Counted from the first letter of the stretch, positions 49,152 through 58,110 are shown. The stretch: DNA of 64,000 nucleotides from Cloacibacterium sp047601505 (GCF_047601505.1 NZ_JASGJD010000001.1:620001-684000), one strand, 5' to 3'. Notes: generated by a model not told the origin, from the sequence alone. Numbers and translations are program-made.

Positions 49152-50003
49152 TTATTTTAAAAGTTGTTCAAACGTATTTCCTTCTCTTATGTCTCCAGTA
49201 TCATAACCTTTTGTAAACCATTCTACTCGCTGTTGAGAGCTTCCATGTGTAAAAGCTTCTTGATTTACATAGCCAGTACTTCTTTTTTGAATATTATCAT
49301 CGCCTACCGCTGCAGCTGCTTCCATAGCACTTTCTATATCTCCAGGTTCTAAGAAATGTTCTCTGTTATTGGTTTGTTTTGCCCAAACACCAGCAAAAAA
49401 ATCTGCTTGTAATTCTGTAGCTACAGAAATTTTATTCATTTCTCCTTCAGAATATTGCCCGCTTCTTCTTTGTTGGTCAACTTTTTGAGTCGTTCCAAGC
49501 AATGTTTGAATATGATGTCCAATTTCGTGTGCCATTACATAAGCAACGGTAAATTCTGTAGCTTTTGCGCCAAATTTACTTTGAAGTTCACCAAAAAAAC
49601 TCATATCCATATAAACGGTTTGGTCTGCAGGACAATAAAAAGGTCCCATAGAAGATTGCGCAGTTCCACAACCAGATTGTGTTACATTTTCGAAAAGAAC
49701 AATTTTTGGTTTTTCGTATTGCAAACCGTTTTCGGAGAAAATTTTAGTCCAAGTTTCATTGTTCTCAAAAGAAAGCATTCTCACAAATTCTTTAATTTGT
49801 AATTCTTCTTTGGTTAATTGTCTTTGTTCTGTAGGTGCACTATTTTCTAAACCTCCACTTAAAACAGAAGAAGGGTCTCCTCCTAAAAAGAATATAATTG
49901 CTGCGATGATAAGTGTGCCAAGTCCGCCTCCTACTAACATTCCGCCACCGCCAGAGCCACGTCTGTCTTCTACATTATCTGCTCTATCGTTTGTCCATTT
50001 CAT
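49152..50003 (-). CDS. Neutral zinc metallopeptidase, YpfJ family
   Basis: A 283-residue membrane-anchored protein of the putative neutral zinc metallopeptidase family. A glycine-rich region and one membrane helix lie at residues 16-42. The zinc helix HEIGHHIQ is near residue 161, and the downstream ELQADFFAGVWA provides the third ligand. The N-terminal DRRGSGGGG and the CPADQTVYMD segment are typical of YpfJ-like proteins. The substrate is unknown. Confidence 0.9.
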   Translation of the reverse strand: MKWTNDRADNVEDRRGSGGGGMLVGGGLGTLIIAAIIFFLGGDPSSVLSGGLENSAPTEQRQLTKEELQIKEFVRMLSFENNETWTKIFSENGLQYEKPKIVLFENVTQSGCGTAQSSMGPFYCPADQTVYMDMSFFGELQSKFGAKATEFTVAYVMAHEIGHHIQTLLGTTQKVDQQRRSGQYSEGEMNKISVATELQADFFAGVWAKQTNNREHFLEPGDIESAMEAAAAVGDDNIQKRSTGYVNQEAFTHGSSQQRVEWFTKGYDTGDIREGNTFEQLLK

Positions 50004-50044
50004 AATTATTACTTTTATAATTTATTTATAAAAATAATAAAAAT

Positions 50045-52132
50045 TTACTTATTGAGTTTTTTTTCTTTTAACCAATAACTGGTTGCTTGGAAAGAAGAAA
50101 TGGTTTGCTCTTCTAAATCTTTTCTAGCAATCTCAGAGACTAGATTTTCGGTGTAGTAAATATTATATTCTTGAATTTGGTCTTTATTCTCTTTTTGAAA
50201 AAGTTGATATTGTTTTATTTTTTTTGTAGGAGAAATAACGGTTAAGTAATTGTCTTTTACAAAACCTAAGTCCTGATAAGTTGCTATGTAAGCTCTAGGA
50301 ACATAGTTTTTGGAGAAAACATCTTGTCCTAAAAATTTAGAATCATAATTAAAATGTAATAATCCAAATAGAGTAGGCATAAGGTCTATTTGAGAAGCTA
50401 CCGTTCTGAATTTTTCTGGTTTAATAAAATCAGGAGCGAATATCATCCCAGGGATTCTGTATTTATCCATCGGAAGTTCTGTTTTTCCTGCGCTAGAAGC
50501 ACAATGGTCTGCTACGATTACAAAAACGGTATTTTTATACCAATCTTGTTTAGCTGCCATTTCGAAAAACTTTTTCAAAGCATAATCGGTATATTTTACA
50601 CCTCCATTTCTAGATTTTGAAGTGGGTGAAATGTCTATTTTTCCTTCGGGATAGGTGTAAGGACGGTGGTTAGAAACCGTCATCCAATGATGAAAGAATG
50701 GTTTTCCAGTTTTGGCATCTTTGTTCATCTCAGAAATGGCTTTTTTAGCCATATCTTCATCACAAACTCCCCAAACATTCGCAAAAGTAATTTCCTCTGG
50801 TTTAAAATTATCTCTATCTACAATTTGATAACCATTTCCTCCAAAAAAATCTTTCATATTATCAAAATAGCTATAACCTCCGTATAAAAATTTAGTAGTA
50901 TAGCCTTTTGATTTGAAAACACTTCCTGTAGTGAATTTATTTTTATTTTCGTTTTCTCTTTTTATGATACTTTCTCCTGCAGTTGGCGGAATGCAAAGTG
51001 TAAGCGCTTCTAAACCACGAACAGTTCTATTCCCAGTAGCATAAAGATTGGTGAAAGCTAAACTTTGTTGAGACAAAGAATCTAAAAAAGGAGTAATTCC
51101 GTCTTTGTTGCCATATAATTTTAAGAAATCTGCGGATAAACTTTCTATAGAAATTAAAACTACATTCTTGTGAACTTCGGGCTGAATTTCAGACGTTACT
51201 TTTCTGTTTAAAGAATTGATTCCAAGCGCAGAAAGTACATTTTTTTCGGCGAGAGATTCGTCTATTGTTGGATAGAATTTGAAAAAATCTAAAGTATTAT
51301 TGGTGAAAGCTTCATAGAATTTAACCATTCCATTAGCAGCAATTTCTTTTTCGAAAGTATTGCCTTTTTCATACGAAATTTTCGGAATTACGAAAATACT
51401 TATCGTTGCTAAAATAATGAAACTGAATAATAAAACGATTTTTTGTTTAAAATTCGGAAGGTCTATTAAAGTATCTTTTGTTTTCTTATAAATAAACCAA
51501 GTTGCCGATGCTGTTATGATGAAAATAATCGAAAACAACGGAATAATAGGATAACTTTCCATAATATTCCCGATTACTTCGTTGGTGTAAATAAGATAAT
51601 CTACCGCAATAAAATTATAACGAACACCAAATTCATTATAGAAAAAATATTCACTTACCGCATTGAAAATAATCAATAAAACGTAAATAAATAAAGTGAT
51701 GAAATATAACGAATTTCTAATTTTCAGTCTGTTTTTAGGTAAAAAAAGCATCAATGCAAAAAGGATAGTTTTTAAACCTAAGAAAATAAGGACAATTTCG
51801 ATTACGCTTCCTCCATATTGTTTAAAAATATTGTTCGGAGTAAGCCAAACGTACAAAAATGCAAGTGCAAAGAGTCCTAAAATGATTTTGCCTAATGGAT
51901 TTTCGTATTTCCCATTAGATAAAAACAAAAAATAAAGTGCCAAAAAACTACTGGCTAATGTGAATACAAAAATATCATTTACCAAACCAATGGAAGCCAC
52001 TTTTAAGATGTCTCCAATGCTAAAATGGTCTGTAGTAATAGGATGAAAAACAAATACTAGCCTCAATAGAAATGAAACAATGAGGTAGAAGATTCCTAGT
52101 GTAAGGAAAGGTTTTATTTTTTGTAAATACAT
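50045..52132 (-). CDS. LTA synthase family sulfatase-fold membrane enzyme
   Basis: A 695-residue protein with about five membrane helices in the first 270 residues and a periplasmic sulfatase-type domain from about residue 300. The domain has VLISIESLSADFLKLYGN (metal-binding Glu), ATGNRTVRGLEA (nucleophile Thr), HHWMTVSNHRPYTYPEG and FVIVADHCASS. This is the layout of lipoteichoic acid synthases and phosphoglycerol transferases. A flavobacterium has no LTA, so a role in adding phosphoglycerol or phosphoethanolamine to glycans is inferred. Confidence 0.85.
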   Translation of the reverse strand: MYLQKIKPFLTLGIFYLIVSFLLRLVFVFHPITTDHFSIGDILKVASIGLVNDIFVFTLASSFLALYFLFLSNGKYENPLGKIILGLFALAFLYVWLTPNNIFKQYGGSVIEIVLIFLGLKTILFALMLFLPKNRLKIRNSLYFITLFIYVLLIIFNAVSEYFFYNEFGVRYNFIAVDYLIYTNEVIGNIMESYPIIPLFSIIFIITASATWFIYKKTKDTLIDLPNFKQKIVLLFSFIILATISIFVIPKISYEKGNTFEKEIAANGMVKFYEAFTNNTLDFFKFYPTIDESLAEKNVLSALGINSLNRKVTSEIQPEVHKNVVLISIESLSADFLKLYGNKDGITPFLDSLSQQSLAFTNLYATGNRTVRGLEALTLCIPPTAGESIIKRENENKNKFTTGSVFKSKGYTTKFLYGGYSYFDNMKDFFGGNGYQIVDRDNFKPEEITFANVWGVCDEDMAKKAISEMNKDAKTGKPFFHHWMTVSNHRPYTYPEGKIDISPTSKSRNGGVKYTDYALKKFFEMAAKQDWYKNTVFVIVADHCASSAGKTELPMDKYRIPGMIFAPDFIKPEKFRTVASQIDLMPTLFGLLHFNYDSKFLGQDVFSKNYVPRAYIATYQDLGFVKDNYLTVISPTKKIKQYQLFQKENKDQIQEYNIYYTENLVSEIARKDLEEQTISSFQATSYWLKEKKLNK

Positions 52133-52195
52133 TTCTAAAAATTTGAGGTTAGCGTGTTTTTGCTTTTAAAAGCTTCTTTGACAAAAATAATGAAA

Positions 52196-52684
52196 TTATT
52201 TATTCAAATTTCTTTTAAATTCAATCATTCTAAGTGCAGTAACGGCAGCTTCTACACCTTTATTACCCAAGTTGCCGCCACTTCTAGCGATAGATTGTTC
52301 TTTGGTGTCGTCTGTTAAAACACAAAAAATTGCCGGAGTATCGGTCATTACATTACAATCTTTGATGCCTTGAGCTACAGCGCTACAAACGTAGTCGAAA
52401 TGAGGTGTTTCGCCTCTAATTACACATCCAATTGCAATTACAGCATCGTGGTTTTCTGCTGCACAAAGTTGCATTGAAGCAAAATTAAGTTCAAAAGCTC
52501 CCGGAACAGGGAATATTTCTATGTTTTCCTTTTTTACGCCTTCTTTTTCAAGAATTTCTATTGCAGCGTCTCTAAGGTTGTAGGTTACAAAATCATTCCA
52601 ATCTGAAACAACAATGCCGATTCTAAAAGAATCAGCATTTGTAATTTGTAATGGTTTGTAATCCGAAAGATTTACAGTTGCCAT
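52196..52684 (-). CDS. ribH: 6,7-Dimethyl-8-ribityllumazine synthase
   Basis: Condenses a ribityl-uracil with a four-carbon phosphate in riboflavin synthesis. The 162-residue protein has VPGAFELNFA for the pyrimidine site and GCVIRGETPHFDYVCSAVAQG with the catalytic His, then GNKGVEAA. It lies 10 bases after the TPR protein gene and is probably cotranscribed. No other rib genes are in the window. Confidence 0.94.
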   Translation of the reverse strand: MATVNLSDYKPLQITNADSFRIGIVVSDWNDFVTYNLRDAAIEILEKEGVKKENIEIFPVPGAFELNFASMQLCAAENHDAVIAIGCVIRGETPHFDYVCSAVAQGIKDCNVMTDTPAIFCVLTDDTKEQSIARSGGNLGNKGVEAAVTALRMIEFKRNLNK

Positions 52685-52693
52685 TTTATTTTT

Positions 52694-53404
52694 TTAAAAG
52701 TTTTTTACCATTTCGATGTAAGCGTCAGAAGTTCCTCCGTCGTAATCTTGATATTTTTCGTCGATTGTAGAGAAATATTTTTTAGCATCATCATTCTTTT
52801 TAAGAGCCAAAGCTAGAAGACCTGCTTTTTTGGTGAAATAATAGCTTGTGTATGCATCGTCTGAAGCACTAGCAGCTTTATCCATCATAGAAAGAGCATC
52901 TTCGCTTTTGTTAAGATTTGCAAGAGCATCTCCCATTGCGCCATATTTTAACGCCATTAATATTTTATTATCAGAGCTAAATTTGTCTAACAAATCATAA
53001 GCTTCTTGATATTTTCCTTCTTTAAATTTAATAAGACCTGCATTGTAAGCAGAAAGTTTACCAGCAGCCGTACCAGAATATTGCTCGTAAGTTCCTTTGA
53101 AACCTGGGTTTGCGGCAGATTTGCCACCAAGAGCTAAATCTTCTTTACCTTCAGATAAATTCTTTTGAGCTGCTAAATAGCTAATTGTAGCTTCTTCGTT
53201 TTTCGGGTTTTCTACAAATTGTTGATATGCAAAATATCCTAAAACGCCTAAGACTAAAAGACCAAAAATAATCCCGATTTGTTTAGCATATTTTTCAATA
53301 AACATTTCCGTCTTTAGAGCCGTTTGGTCTAAGTCTTGAAATATTTCAACGGTTTCTTTTCCTTCGTTTTCTAATTGCTTTTTGCTTTTATGCTTGTCTG
53401 TCAT
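52694..53404 (-). CDS. YfgM-like TPR membrane protein
   Basis: A 236-residue protein with one membrane helix (residues about 40-63: IGIIFGLLVLGVLGYFAYQQF) and a periplasmic stretch of TPR-like helices with AYNAGLIKFKEGKYQEAYDL. The arrangement resembles YfgM, a membrane-bound chaperone partner of the translocon, but no direct evidence fixes this. The start ATG at 53402-53404 (MTDKHKSKKQLENEGKE) fits the family. Ten bases separate it from ribH. Confidence 0.75.
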   Translation of the reverse strand: MTDKHKSKKQLENEGKETVEIFQDLDQTALKTEMFIEKYAKQIGIIFGLLVLGVLGYFAYQQFVENPKNEEATISYLAAQKNLSEGKEDLALGGKSAANPGFKGTYEQYSGTAAGKLSAYNAGLIKFKEGKYQEAYDLLDKFSSDNKILMALKYGAMGDALANLNKSEDALSMMDKAASASDDAYTSYYFTKKAGLLALALKKNDDAKKYFSTIDEKYQDYDGGTSDAYIEMVKNF

Positions 53405-53503
53405 AATTTTAAAATTGAAATGCAAAAATAATAGTTTCTGATGTGATATACAATATTTATTTTCAGTGGTTTTTCAGCAATTTGAATTTATTTTCGTTTA
53501 AAA

Positions 53504-54520
53504 TTAATCTTGAGGATAAATTTTTTGTAATTCTTCAATCTGATGCGGTTGTCCCAATGCGAAAATACAACAGTTTTCTTCAATTATTTTAGATTCATCG
53601 GGATTTATAAGATATTCTCCAACAGAATCTTTATAGCCAACTATTTTGCAACCTGTTTTCGGGAAAATACTTAGGTCTTCTATTTTTTTTCCTATAAATT
53701 GAGTAGGAAGCTTATCGGTATAGATTTCTAAAACGTTTATTTTTTTTGTTCCTTCTAATACAATACTGTCTATAAATTCTACCAAATCTGGCGTTATAAG
53801 AAGCGAAGCCATGTGTTCGCCACCAATTTTGTCAGGCATTATTACATTTTCGGCGCCTGCTGTTTTTAGTTTTTTAATGGTATTGCTGTTAGAAGCTCTG
53901 CTTATCACTTTTATCTTAGGATTAAGTTCTTTAGACGAAATCACAATAAATAAATTGTCTGCATCAGAAGGAAGAGAAGCTATAATTCCAGATGCTTTTT
54001 CTATGCCGGCTTGTTTCAGAATGTCATCTTCAATAGCATTACCATGAATGAAAATGGTATCTGCAAATTCATCATCTCTGTTTTCTAATGGTTTCTTATC
54101 AATAATTACAAAGGGCTTTTTATGGAGAATCAATTTTCTGGCAGCTTGTCTTCCGTTTCTTCCGAAGCCACAAATGATGATGTGATTTTCTAAATTTTTC
54201 ATTCTTTTTTTAATGAGATTAAATTTATATTCTTTGCCAATATTTCCACTGAATATTTCTAATGAAAGTGCTGTTAATCCGTACAAAACTGCTCCTACGC
54301 CAAATAGCATCAGAAAAATGGTGATTACTTTTCCTTCGTCTGAAAAATTATTTGGTACTTGAAATCCCACTGTTGTAAGCGTCATTACACTATACCAAAT
54401 AGCATCCAAAAGGTTTAATCCTTCAGAATGTATAAAACCTATAGTTCCGAAAATGATAAATATGAAAATTGCTAAGGTGAGTATGGCAATTCTCTTATAA
54501 AGCTCTGAAAATCTTTTCAT
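53504..54520 (-). CDS. Potassium channel with RCK (TrkA-N/TrkA-C) domains
   Basis: A 338-residue two-helix channel protein. The pore segment VMTLTTVGFQVPNN (about residues 44-57) holds the selectivity filter TVGFQ where TVGYG is typical. A TrkA-N domain with the Rossmann motif IICGFGRNGRQAARKL follows, then a TrkA-C domain. It resembles MthK and Kch. Ion selectivity may differ because of the altered filter. Confidence 0.85.
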   Translation of the reverse strand: MKRFSELYKRIAILTLAIFIFIIFGTIGFIHSEGLNLLDAIWYSVMTLTTVGFQVPNNFSDEGKVITIFLMLFGVGAVLYGLTALSLEIFSGNIGKEYKFNLIKKRMKNLENHIIICGFGRNGRQAARKLILHKKPFVIIDKKPLENRDDEFADTIFIHGNAIEDDILKQAGIEKASGIIASLPSDADNLFIVISSKELNPKIKVISRASNSNTIKKLKTAGAENVIMPDKIGGEHMASLLITPDLVEFIDSIVLEGTKKINVLEIYTDKLPTQFIGKKIEDLSIFPKTGCKIVGYKDSVGEYLINPDESKIIEENCCIFALGQPHQIEELQKIYPQD

Positions 54521-54589
54521 AAAAACATATTCTCTATAAAATTACAAAAAATGAAAATACATTTATTAAAAATCATTCATCTTAGTGCA

Positions 54590-54619
54590 CAAAAAAACAC
54601 CGAATAATAATCCGATGTT
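54590..54619 (-). terminator. Terminator of the apt gene
   Basis: On the minus strand AACATCGGAT pairs with ATTCGGTGTT (10 bp with two G-U pairs, four-base loop, 54596-54619), followed by seven T. It lies 25 bases past the apt stop. Confidence 0.75.
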
Positions 54620-54643
54620 CTTTCTATTTTTTTTTTGAATGTA

Positions 54644-55180
54644 TTAATAGTTAAGAATACTATAAACTTCGGCATTGAATTGTTCTAGTTTTTTCTCTCC
54701 GTTTAAATCTTTAAGACCGATTAAAAAACTAAATTGAGTGGCTTTAGCACCTTGTTTTTCTACCAATTTAGCAGCAGCTTCTGTTGTTCCGCCGGTTGCT
54801 AACAAGTCATCGTGAATAAGAACTCTTTGCCCTGGTTTCAATTGTCCTGTTTTCATTTCTATTTCGGCAGTTCCATATTCCAAGTCATATTTTTCTGAAA
54901 CAAAAGGAGGTGGCAATTTGCCTTTTTTTCTAATTAAAACAAAAGGAACTTCTAGCGCAACCGCAATTGCAATACCGAAAAGATAACCTCTACTTTCAAT
55001 GCCGCAAACTACATCTACTTTTTCTTTGCTAAATTTTGCCAAATCTGCTATCACTTCTTCGTAGAGTTTTGGGTCTAGGAATATTGGAGTGATATCTTTA
55101 AACTGAATTCCTTCGAGAGGAAAATCAGGGATGTTTTGAATGGTTTGTTCTAGTTTTTCAATTAGTTCTATGGAAGCCAT
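54644..55180 (-). CDS. apt: Adenine phosphoribosyltransferase
   Basis: Salvages adenine to AMP using PRPP. The 178-residue protein has DFPLEGIQFKDITPIFLDP near the start, GIESRGYLFGIAIA, LIRKKGKLPPP and the PRPP-binding loop VLIHDDLLATGGTTEAA. Length and sequence match group I APRTs. It follows the lipoprotein gene by 15 bases. Confidence 0.95.
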   Translation of the reverse strand: MASIELIEKLEQTIQNIPDFPLEGIQFKDITPIFLDPKLYEEVIADLAKFSKEKVDVVCGIESRGYLFGIAIAVALEVPFVLIRKKGKLPPPFVSEKYDLEYGTAEIEMKTGQLKPGQRVLIHDDLLATGGTTEAAAKLVEKQGAKATQFSFLIGLKDLNGEKKLEQFNAEVYSILNY

Positions 55181-55195
55181 TATACTTTTTTAAAT

Positions 55196-56347
55196 TTATT
55201 TTTTTTGAGAAGAATTGATTTTGTAGCTGGTAATTTTCCAGCCATTTTCTGTAGCTTTTAGTCCGTAAGAAACATCTAATTCTGTAGAGTTTCCGTTTTT
55301 GTCGGTTACAGTATAGGTAGCACTTACACTTGCAGTATTGTTTGCGTTAGATTTTGTGTCAACACTTTTTACATCAAGTTTTTTTACAGTTCCAAAACCC
55401 GAATTCGGATTAGAGAACGTTTCGTAGCTTCCCCAGTTCGGATTTTCTGCTTGGCTGTATGCTCCTTTTAGATTTTGACTGTTTAGATTGCTAAGGAAAT
55501 TAACGACAGTATTTTTTGGGTCTCCCAAAATTTTTCCTGCTTCTACAGGTGTTCCATCTGGGTTTACAGCATTCGGGTCTGTTTCTGTTCCGTCTGTTAC
55601 AACTTCTGGTTCTAGAAGTGCTTTTCCATTCACAGGAACTCCCATTTTCGTCATTTCTAACGTTTTCTTAGATGTTTTAATAGTGATTTTAATATCTATT
55701 TTTTCATCAATAATTTTATCTTTTGGCAAAGAAGCGAAACTTACATAGAACCCTTTGAAAGTATTACTTTGCATTAGATTTTTAGAAGTCATAATTTTTT
55801 CTCCTTGACTAGAGATTACCATAATAGCTTCTAAAGCAGCTTTATCAAAATCAACTTTATTGCCGTTTCCATCCAATAATCTTGGCACTACCATCATTGC
55901 TTTTGCCCCTACAATAGTATCTACAGAAACCGGATTTACATTAATTTGAATAGAAGACGCCACAATATCATTAGGGTCTCTCTCGGATGGCGTAATATTT
56001 TGGAAAATATTCATCTCTCCTAATGACGGAGGTGCTGTGCTAGCCCAGTTGATGCCATTTTCTTTGGCAACTTTGTCTGCCATTGCAAAAATTTCGGGTA
56101 CTTTTTTGCCATCCAGAAGTTTTGCCAGAGCTTTTAGTTCTGCCAAGTCTCCATCTGCTTCTACACCGAAAGTTTTTAAGATATATAAAGCTTCATTAAA
56201 TTTAATCTGCTGAAGAGTAGGAAGAGATGATGTCATATCATTAATACTTTCTTGGAAAGCCTTAGTACTTTCACCATCTACAGCGTCTTTTTTACAACTT
56301 ACAAGAAATAGTACCGATAAAATTGTTAGAAAAAAGAAACGTTTCAT
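55196..56347 (-). CDS. Lipoprotein of unknown function with C-terminal NTF2-like domain
   Basis: A 383-residue lipoprotein, signal ending at the lipobox FLVSC (Cys18). The middle region has no recognised family. The last 110 residues (VVNFLSNLNSQNLKGAYSQA through NGWKITSYKI) resemble DUF4878/NTF2-like domains, a small cone-shaped fold often found in lipoproteins. It is upstream of apt in the same direction. Confidence 0.65.
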   Translation of the reverse strand: MKRFFFLTILSVLFLVSCKKDAVDGESTKAFQESINDMTSSLPTLQQIKFNEALYILKTFGVEADGDLAELKALAKLLDGKKVPEIFAMADKVAKENGINWASTAPPSLGEMNIFQNITPSERDPNDIVASSIQINVNPVSVDTIVGAKAMMVVPRLLDGNGNKVDFDKAALEAIMVISSQGEKIMTSKNLMQSNTFKGFYVSFASLPKDKIIDEKIDIKITIKTSKKTLEMTKMGVPVNGKALLEPEVVTDGTETDPNAVNPDGTPVEAGKILGDPKNTVVNFLSNLNSQNLKGAYSQAENPNWGSYETFSNPNSGFGTVKKLDVKSVDTKSNANNTASVSATYTVTDKNGNSTELDVSYGLKATENGWKITSYKINSSQKK

Positions 56348-56579
56348 ATTGTTTTTATTTTGCTACAAAAATATAAAAATCTTAAGACATTGTCTATATT
56401 TATTTTAGGATATAAAAGATGATTTTTAGGGTAAAGTAATGTCCTTTTCTATGTTTGAAATTTATTTTTTGTTCAATTTGAGTAAAAGCGAATCTGTTAA
56501 GTTTTATTTTTATTTTTTCTGAAATGAATTTTAAATTTTCAATGAATTTGTAAAACCTAAACGAAAACAAATTCACCTC

Positions 56580-56949
56580 GTCCCAAGTCCCGACGGCGCA
56601 AACCAAGTCTAGTTCTTATCGTCGGAAATTCCGACAGCGCAAACCAAGTTCAGTTCTTATCGTCGGAAGTCCTGACGGCGCAAACCAAGTTTAGTTCTCA
56701 TCGTCGGAAGTTCCGACAGGGCAAACCAAGTCTAGTTCTTAACGTCGGAAATCCCGACAGTGCAAACCAAGTCTAATTCTTATCGTCGGAAGTTCCGACG
56801 GCGCAAACTAAGTTTAGTTCTTATCGTCGGAAATCCCGACAGGGCAAACCAAGTCTGGTTCTCATCGTCGGAAGTTCCGACAGCGCAAACCGAGTCTAGT
56901 TCTCATCGCCGGAAGTCCCGACGGGGCAAACCAAGTTTTATTGACATCG
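56580..56949 (+). repeat. 41-bp tandem repeat array, nine units with palindromic core
   Basis: The tetranucleotide (C/T)GAC that closes each unit's core lies at 56591, 56632, 56673, 56714, 56755, 56796, 56837, 56878 and 56919, an exact 41-bp period. Each unit has an inverted repeat, typically GTCGGAA-N-TTCCGAC, then about 26 conserved bases (GCAAACCAAGT, TAGTTCT). All of each unit is conserved, so it is not a CRISPR. Units 4 to 8 alternate between AAGTT and AAATC cores, suggesting 82-bp double-unit expansion. Confidence 0.9.
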
Positions 56950-56951
56950 CT

Positions 56952-56974
56952 GGCGCGAGCATCTTGCTCGTGTC
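56952..56974 (+). repeat. REP-like hairpin 1
   Basis: GCGCGAGCA-TCT-TGCTCGTG: CGAGCA (56956-56961) pairs with TGCTCG (56965-56970) around TCT. The same design is present 80 bases downstream. It directly follows the 41-bp array. Confidence 0.7.
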
Positions 56975-57031
56975 CACATTATCTATTTGAATTAATATGC
57001 AAAATTTGTATTACGGTTCATCTTTTATTTA

Positions 57032-57054
57032 AGCGCGAGCGTCTCGCTCGTGCT
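57032..57054 (+). repeat. REP-like hairpin 2
   Basis: GCGCGAGCG-TCT-CGCTCGTG: CGAGCG (57036-57041) pairs with CGCTCG (57045-57050) around TCT. The stem change A-T to G-C relative to hairpin 1 is compensated, as expected for a structure under selection. No RAYT transposase is in the window. Confidence 0.7.
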
Positions 57055-57177
57055 AGCAGATGTGAATCCTTTAGATTAATATTTCCAAATTTGCATAGTA
57101 AAATTTAACAGTTTAAATTTGCTTTTCATCACAGAATACATAGCCGCCAAATTATAAAAGACTAAATATAATATAAA

Positions 57178-57414
57178 ATGACATTACAACAAGTATTAGG
57201 TGCAATTGAGGAATTTGGAAATAACAATGTTCTAATTACTCTTACAGACGACAGGACAATTCGGGGTATTTTGCAAAACGCATACGCAGGACACCAACAA
57301 GACCCAAGAGGTTACACAGAACCGTATTTTTTTGTTGTTAGAATTGACTTGACTGACAACCCGACTGAAAAATATAATTGCGAAGAAATTCTTAGTATAG
57401 TACAGATAAATTGA
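57178..57414 (+). CDS. Small protein of unknown function in accessory cassette
   Basis: A 78-residue acidic protein (MTLQQVLGAIEEFGNNNVLI...) with no signal or membrane segment. I recognise no family. Its TGA directly abuts the ATG of the next gene without a gap, so the pair is translationally coupled and likely functions together. Codon use (many GAC, GAA, CGA) looks less AT-biased than most genes around it, suggesting arrival by transfer. An antitoxin-like partner role is possible but speculative. Confidence 0.6.
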   Translation: MTLQQVLGAIEEFGNNNVLITLTDDRTIRGILQNAYAGHQQDPRGYTEPYFFVVRIDLTDNPTEKYNCEEILSIVQIN

Positions 57415-58071
57415 ATGACAAAAGAAATTAATCTTACATTATATCGCTACGACATATCAAAGCCACCGACAAATTGGGATACTGATTTTTTGAGTTGTGA
57501 GTATGATACTGAGGAACACGGACATAAAAATAAAGCAGAACTATTTTTCTTTACTGATTCTTTGGACATAGCAAATGATTTAGGAAAATGTTCAGCAAAA
57601 AAACATTCTAAACCAGAATACTTTTTGACAACTACTAAAACACAAAAATTGAAACTAATTGATTTTAGTAATAGATTTAATATTTATCAAATGCTGTGCT
57701 TGTTGCACGACTTATGCATTGACGTTTTAACGAGTGACTTTAAAACCTACGAGAACAACAACCATTTTGGACAGCTGAAAAATATTTTTGAAGCCGCAGA
57801 GAAAGAAGCAGACAGCAAGAAAAAATTTGACATTATTAAAAATTTGAAAGTTCATTCCAACTCAAATTATGAGCATATTAGTTTGTTTGGACAACGACTG
57901 ACTGACTTTGACAATGGGTTACATTTTAAAAAATTGGTAAAAGAAAAATATTCGGATATTGACGGATATTTATGGCGTGAATTTAATGACAACAGAGGAT
58001 TTACATATTGTTTATTTGAATCAAGAAAACTCTGTCACAAGAAGACAATTAATATAAATATTGAAAGCTAG
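57415..58071 (+). CDS. Protein of unknown function, possible ADP-ribosyltransferase-like fold
   Basis: A 218-residue soluble protein starting right after the preceding stop. Three pieces recall NAD-using ART-type proteins: an early LYRYD, AELFFFTDSLDIANDLG, and near the end IDGYLWREF then TYCLFESRKL. This arrangement (YR, then FFTDS, then DG...E...F) is only a loose resemblance; no catalytic triad can be assigned with confidence. The gene and its small partner sit between a 41-bp repeat array and an orphan repeat piece. It could equally be an unrelated protein. Confidence 0.5.
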   Translation: MTKEINLTLYRYDISKPPTNWDTDFLSCEYDTEEHGHKNKAELFFFTDSLDIANDLGKCSAKKHSKPEYFLTTTKTQKLKLIDFSNRFNIYQMLCLLHDLCIDVLTSDFKTYENNNHFGQLKNIFEAAEKEADSKKKFDIIKNLKVHSNSNYEHISLFGQRLTDFDNGLHFKKLVKEKYSDIDGYLWREFNDNRGFTYCLFESRKLCHKKTININIES

Positions 58072-58092
58072 CAGCTCTACTAAGCAAAGTCT

Positions 58093-58110
58093 CCCGACAG
58101 CGCAAACCAA
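58093..58110 (+). repeat. Orphan piece of the 41-bp repeat
   Basis: CCCGACAGCGCAAACCAA matches the core and following bases of the array units at 56580-56949. It lies 22 bases past the stop of the second cassette gene, on the opposite side from the array. Confidence 0.8.

Noticed and set aside
56400..56606. Open frame of 68 codons on the minus strand
   Set aside because: It begins inside the repeat array, has no family resemblance, and its upstream context is not promoter-like.
56580..56949. CRISPR array
   Set aside because: Both the palindromic core and the remaining bases of each 41-bp unit are conserved, so there are no unique spacers, and no cas genes are present.
56760..56990. Open frame of 76 codons on the plus strand
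   Set aside because: It runs almost wholly through the 41-bp repeats and its protein is a periodic artefact (SHRRKSRRGKP-like).
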